From NCBI GenBank assembly GCA_938036405.1, contig CALHPT010000146.1, positions 1-5,826 of the forward strand: DNA of 5,826 nucleotides, in the 5' to 3' direction. Position 1 is the stretch's first letter. The number at the start of each line of letters is the position of its first letter. Shown piece by piece: positions 4,141-5,826 of this stretch. A program made the translations under genes and the position numbers. The notes under the pieces were generated by a model. The model had not been told where the DNA came from, searched no databases, and saw only the letters and a program-made list of their open reading frames with translations. Source of the stretch: an uncultured Tannerella sp. (lineage in GTDB: Bacteria > Bacteroidota > Bacteroidia > Bacteroidales > Tannerellaceae).

Positions 4141-5259
4141 TTAGTCCTTATCTAATTTATACTTTGTAATGTCCATCCCGAACGACAACTCCAGGCTCTC
4201 CAACAGCTCGTCGAGCTCGGTGAGCGACTTCTTACCGAAGTTGCGGAACTTCAAGAGGTCGCTCTTGTTGTACTGCACCAGCTCGCCGACCGTCTCTACG
4301 TTGGCCGACTTCAGGCAGTTGAGCGCCCGAACGGAGAGGCTCATATCGGTCAGCTTCGTTTTCAGCAGCTGACGCATACGCATGAGGTCGTCGTCCATCT
4401 CTTCGTCCAGCCCTCCTGGCACCTCTGGCGTCTCCACAGCGATGCGGTCGTCAGAGAAAAGCATGAAGTGATGGATCAGAATCTTAGCGGCCTCTCTCAA
4501 GGCGTCCTTGGGATGGATCGATCCGTCCGTCTCGATCTCGATGACGAGCTTCTCATAGTCCGTCTTCTGCTCCACACGGAAGTTCTCGACCGTGTACTTT
4601 ACGTTACGAATCGGGGTGTAAATCGAATCGATGGCGATCACTTGCAGGTCTGAATTGGCCGGATCCTGATTCTCATCAGCCGGCACATAGCCCCGACCTT
4701 TGCTGAGCGTGAGCTCCATCTGGAAAGAAGTGCCCGGCGATAAGTGGCAGATCTCCATCTCTGGGTTGAGCACCTCAAACCCTGCGGGCTGCAATGCTCC
4801 GGCCTTGAGCACCTCCGTGTCGGCTACGTTGAGCCACACTTTCGGCAGTTCCTCCGGCTCGTCTTCCTCTTCGACAGCTTCTACGACTTCGTTTTCCGTC
4901 TCTACTTCTTCCGTGGTGGCCTCTTTTTCTTCCGTAGCCTCTTCGGCTTCGTTGGCTTCCTCCTCGTCTTCACTGATGGGAGCACCGACGTATTTGAAGC
5001 GCACCTGTTTGAGGTTGAGGATGATGTTTGTCATATCCTCCACCACCCCCGGAATCGTAGCAAACTCATGATCCACTCCTTCGATCTTCACCGACGAGAA
5101 GGCATAGCCCTCCAGCGAGGATAAAAGAATACGGCGTAACGCATTACCGATCGTGATACCGTAGCCCGGCTCCAAAGGACGAAACTCAAACTTCCCGAAG
5201 GTGCTGCTCGCCTCCAGCATCAATACTTTATCCGGTTTTTGAAATGCTAATATCGCCAT
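4141..5259 (-). CDS. rpoA: DNA-directed RNA polymerase alpha subunit, with acidic insertion
   Basis: Alpha dimerises to scaffold RNA polymerase assembly, and its C-terminal domain contacts DNA and activators. In this 372-residue chain the N-terminal domain shows GNALRRILLSSLEG (38-51), NIILNLKQVRFK (78-89), KGRGYVPADEN (187-197) and DSIYTPIRNVKYTVENFRVEQ (211-231). An acidic linker (DEEMDDD) leads to the C-terminal domain, with LSVRALNCLK (308-317; R311 matches E. coli R265 by my alignment) and KFRNFGKKSLTELDELL (337-353). Known Bacteroidales alphas are about 330 residues as I recall. The excess is residues ~97-137, with 24 Glu/Asp among 41 and a single Lys, inserted between two beta-strands of domain 2 where E. 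coli has a short turn. The reading frame is intact on both sides. The ATG follows the rpsD stop by 7 bases with no Shine-Dalgarno, suggesting translational coupling. Confidence 0.98.
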   Translation of the reverse strand: MAILAFQKPDKVLMLEASSTFGKFEFRPLEPGYGITIGNALRRILLSSLEGYAFSSVKIEGVDHEFATIPGVVEDMTNIILNLKQVRFKYVGAPISEDEEEANEAEEATEEKEATTEEVETENEVVEAVEEEDEPEELPKVWLNVADTEVLKAGALQPAGFEVLNPEMEICHLSPGTSFQMELTLSKGRGYVPADENQDPANSDLQVIAIDSIYTPIRNVKYTVENFRVEQKTDYEKLVIEIETDGSIHPKDALREAAKILIHHFMLFSDDRIAVETPEVPGGLDEEMDDDLMRMRQLLKTKLTDMSLSVRALNCLKSANVETVGELVQYNKSDLLKFRNFGKKSLTELDELLESLELSFGMDITKYKLDKD

Positions 5260-5266
5260 GAGATCA

Positions 5267-5826
5267 TTATTTAGAGTACAACTCGACGATCGACTGTTCT
5301 TTGATGTTTTCCGGGATATCCTCGCGTGCCGGCATATGAAGCAGCTTGCCGCCCATCACGCTCTGATCCCACTCGATCCACAAATATTTGCCGTGATTGT
5401 ATCCAGACAGGGCGTCTCCGATCACCTCGAGCGACTTCGATTTCTCGCGTACGCTAACGATCTGCCCCGGCTTTACACTGTACGACGGGATATTAACCAC
5501 CTTGCCGTCCACAACTACGTGGCGATGCAATACCAGCTGGCGGGCAGCGGCACGCGTCTTGGCCAATCCAAGGCGGAACACGATGTTATCCAAACGGCAC
5601 TCCAGCAATTGCAGCAACACCTCACCGGTGATACCCTTCGAGCGGGATGCCTTCGCGAACAGGTTGCGGAACTGGCGCTCCAGCACACCGTACGTATATT
5701 TTGCTTTCTGCTTCTCGCGCAGCTGAATGCCGTATTCTGACGTCTTGCGTCTGCGGTTGTTACCGTGCTGTCCAGGGGGATAGTTCTTCTTCGACAGTGT
5801 CTTGTCGGCGCCGAATATGGGTTCGC
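5267..5826 (-). CDS. rpsD: 30S ribosomal protein S4 (5' end cut by window)
   Basis: S4 binds 16S rRNA early in small-subunit assembly and helps keep decoding accurate; in many bacteria it also represses its own operon. The visible 185 residues begin EPIFGADKTLSKKNYPPGQHG, which matches the S4 N-terminal region from about residue 17, so roughly 16 codons and the start lie beyond 5826; the full length would be near the usual 201. The S4 RNA-binding domain spans roughly visible residues 76-136 (CRLDNIVFRLGLAKTRAAAR, then VVVDGKVVNIPSYSVKPG). The C-terminus is REDIPENIKEQSIVELYSK. There are no Cys ligands of the zinc-binding S4 type in the visible N-terminal part. A GTG at 5686 is an internal Val codon, not a start. 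It is followed after 7 bases by rpoA, the normal alpha-operon order. Confidence 0.98.
   Translation of the reverse strand, partial: EPIFGADKTLSKKNYPPGQHGNNRRRKTSEYGIQLREKQKAKYTYGVLERQFRNLFAKASRSKGITGEVLLQLLECRLDNIVFRLGLAKTRAAARQLVLHRHVVVDGKVVNIPSYSVKPGQIVSVREKSKSLEVIGDALSGYNHGKYLWIEWDQSVMGGKLLHMPAREDIPENIKEQSIVELYSK

Noticed and set aside
4700..5124. Plus-strand ORFs rich in Ser or Phe inside rpoA
   Set aside because: They are shadows of the acidic Glu-rich insertion read on the opposite strand.
5686..5686. GTG as the start of a shorter S4
   Set aside because: The frame continues upstream to the window edge with conserved S4 sequence, so this is an internal Val codon.

Overview
The window looks like a chromosomal segment from the Bacteroidota, most likely Bacteroidales of the Porphyromonas/Tannerella kind. 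Three things point there: the RpoA N-terminus (MAILAFQKPDKV) and its C-terminus are of Bacteroidales type; two sites match the Bacteroidota -7 promoter consensus TAnnTTTG; and several start codons have little or no Shine-Dalgarno sequence. The genus call is inference, because no search could be run.

Right part (3677-5826, minus strand): the distal end of the alpha operon, rpsD (missing its first ~16 codons at the window edge), rpoA and rplQ, with gaps of only 7 and 5 bases. These supply ribosomal protein S4, the RNA polymerase alpha subunit and ribosomal protein L17. All look intact. RpoA is about 40 residues longer than I expect because of a strongly acidic insertion in the N-terminal domain. 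A long hairpin at 3565-3612 probably ends the operon.

Middle (2550-3560, plus strand): a HicA/HicB toxin-antitoxin pair converges on the alpha operon. It has a Bacteroidota-type -7 box and an inverted repeat at the expected transcription start that could be the HicB operator. Downstream of hicB lie an inverted repeat and an imperfect ~50 bp tandem duplication.

Left-middle (998-2549, minus strand): a possible promoter at 2542-2549 faces left, away from hicAB. It leads into a stretch with a plausible leader ORF, then into seven copies of a palindrome at exactly 41 bp spacing (2018-2282), then into a DUF6261-like gene (998-1927) with a long Lys/Pro/Asp-rich tail. The array is open in all six frames, which follows from a stop-free unit whose length is not a multiple of three, and is not evidence of coding.

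Left end (1-884, minus strand): the first 294 codons of a secreted protein with a clear signal peptide, running off the window. Its DNA is visibly more AT-rich than the neighbouring genes. A nested inverted repeat (907-963) lies between it and the DUF6261-like gene.

The housekeeping block is ordinary apart from the RpoA insertion. The least explained parts are the 41 bp palindrome array with its leader ORF and DUF6261-like neighbour, and the RpoA insertion. None of this amounts to a demonstrated new system.
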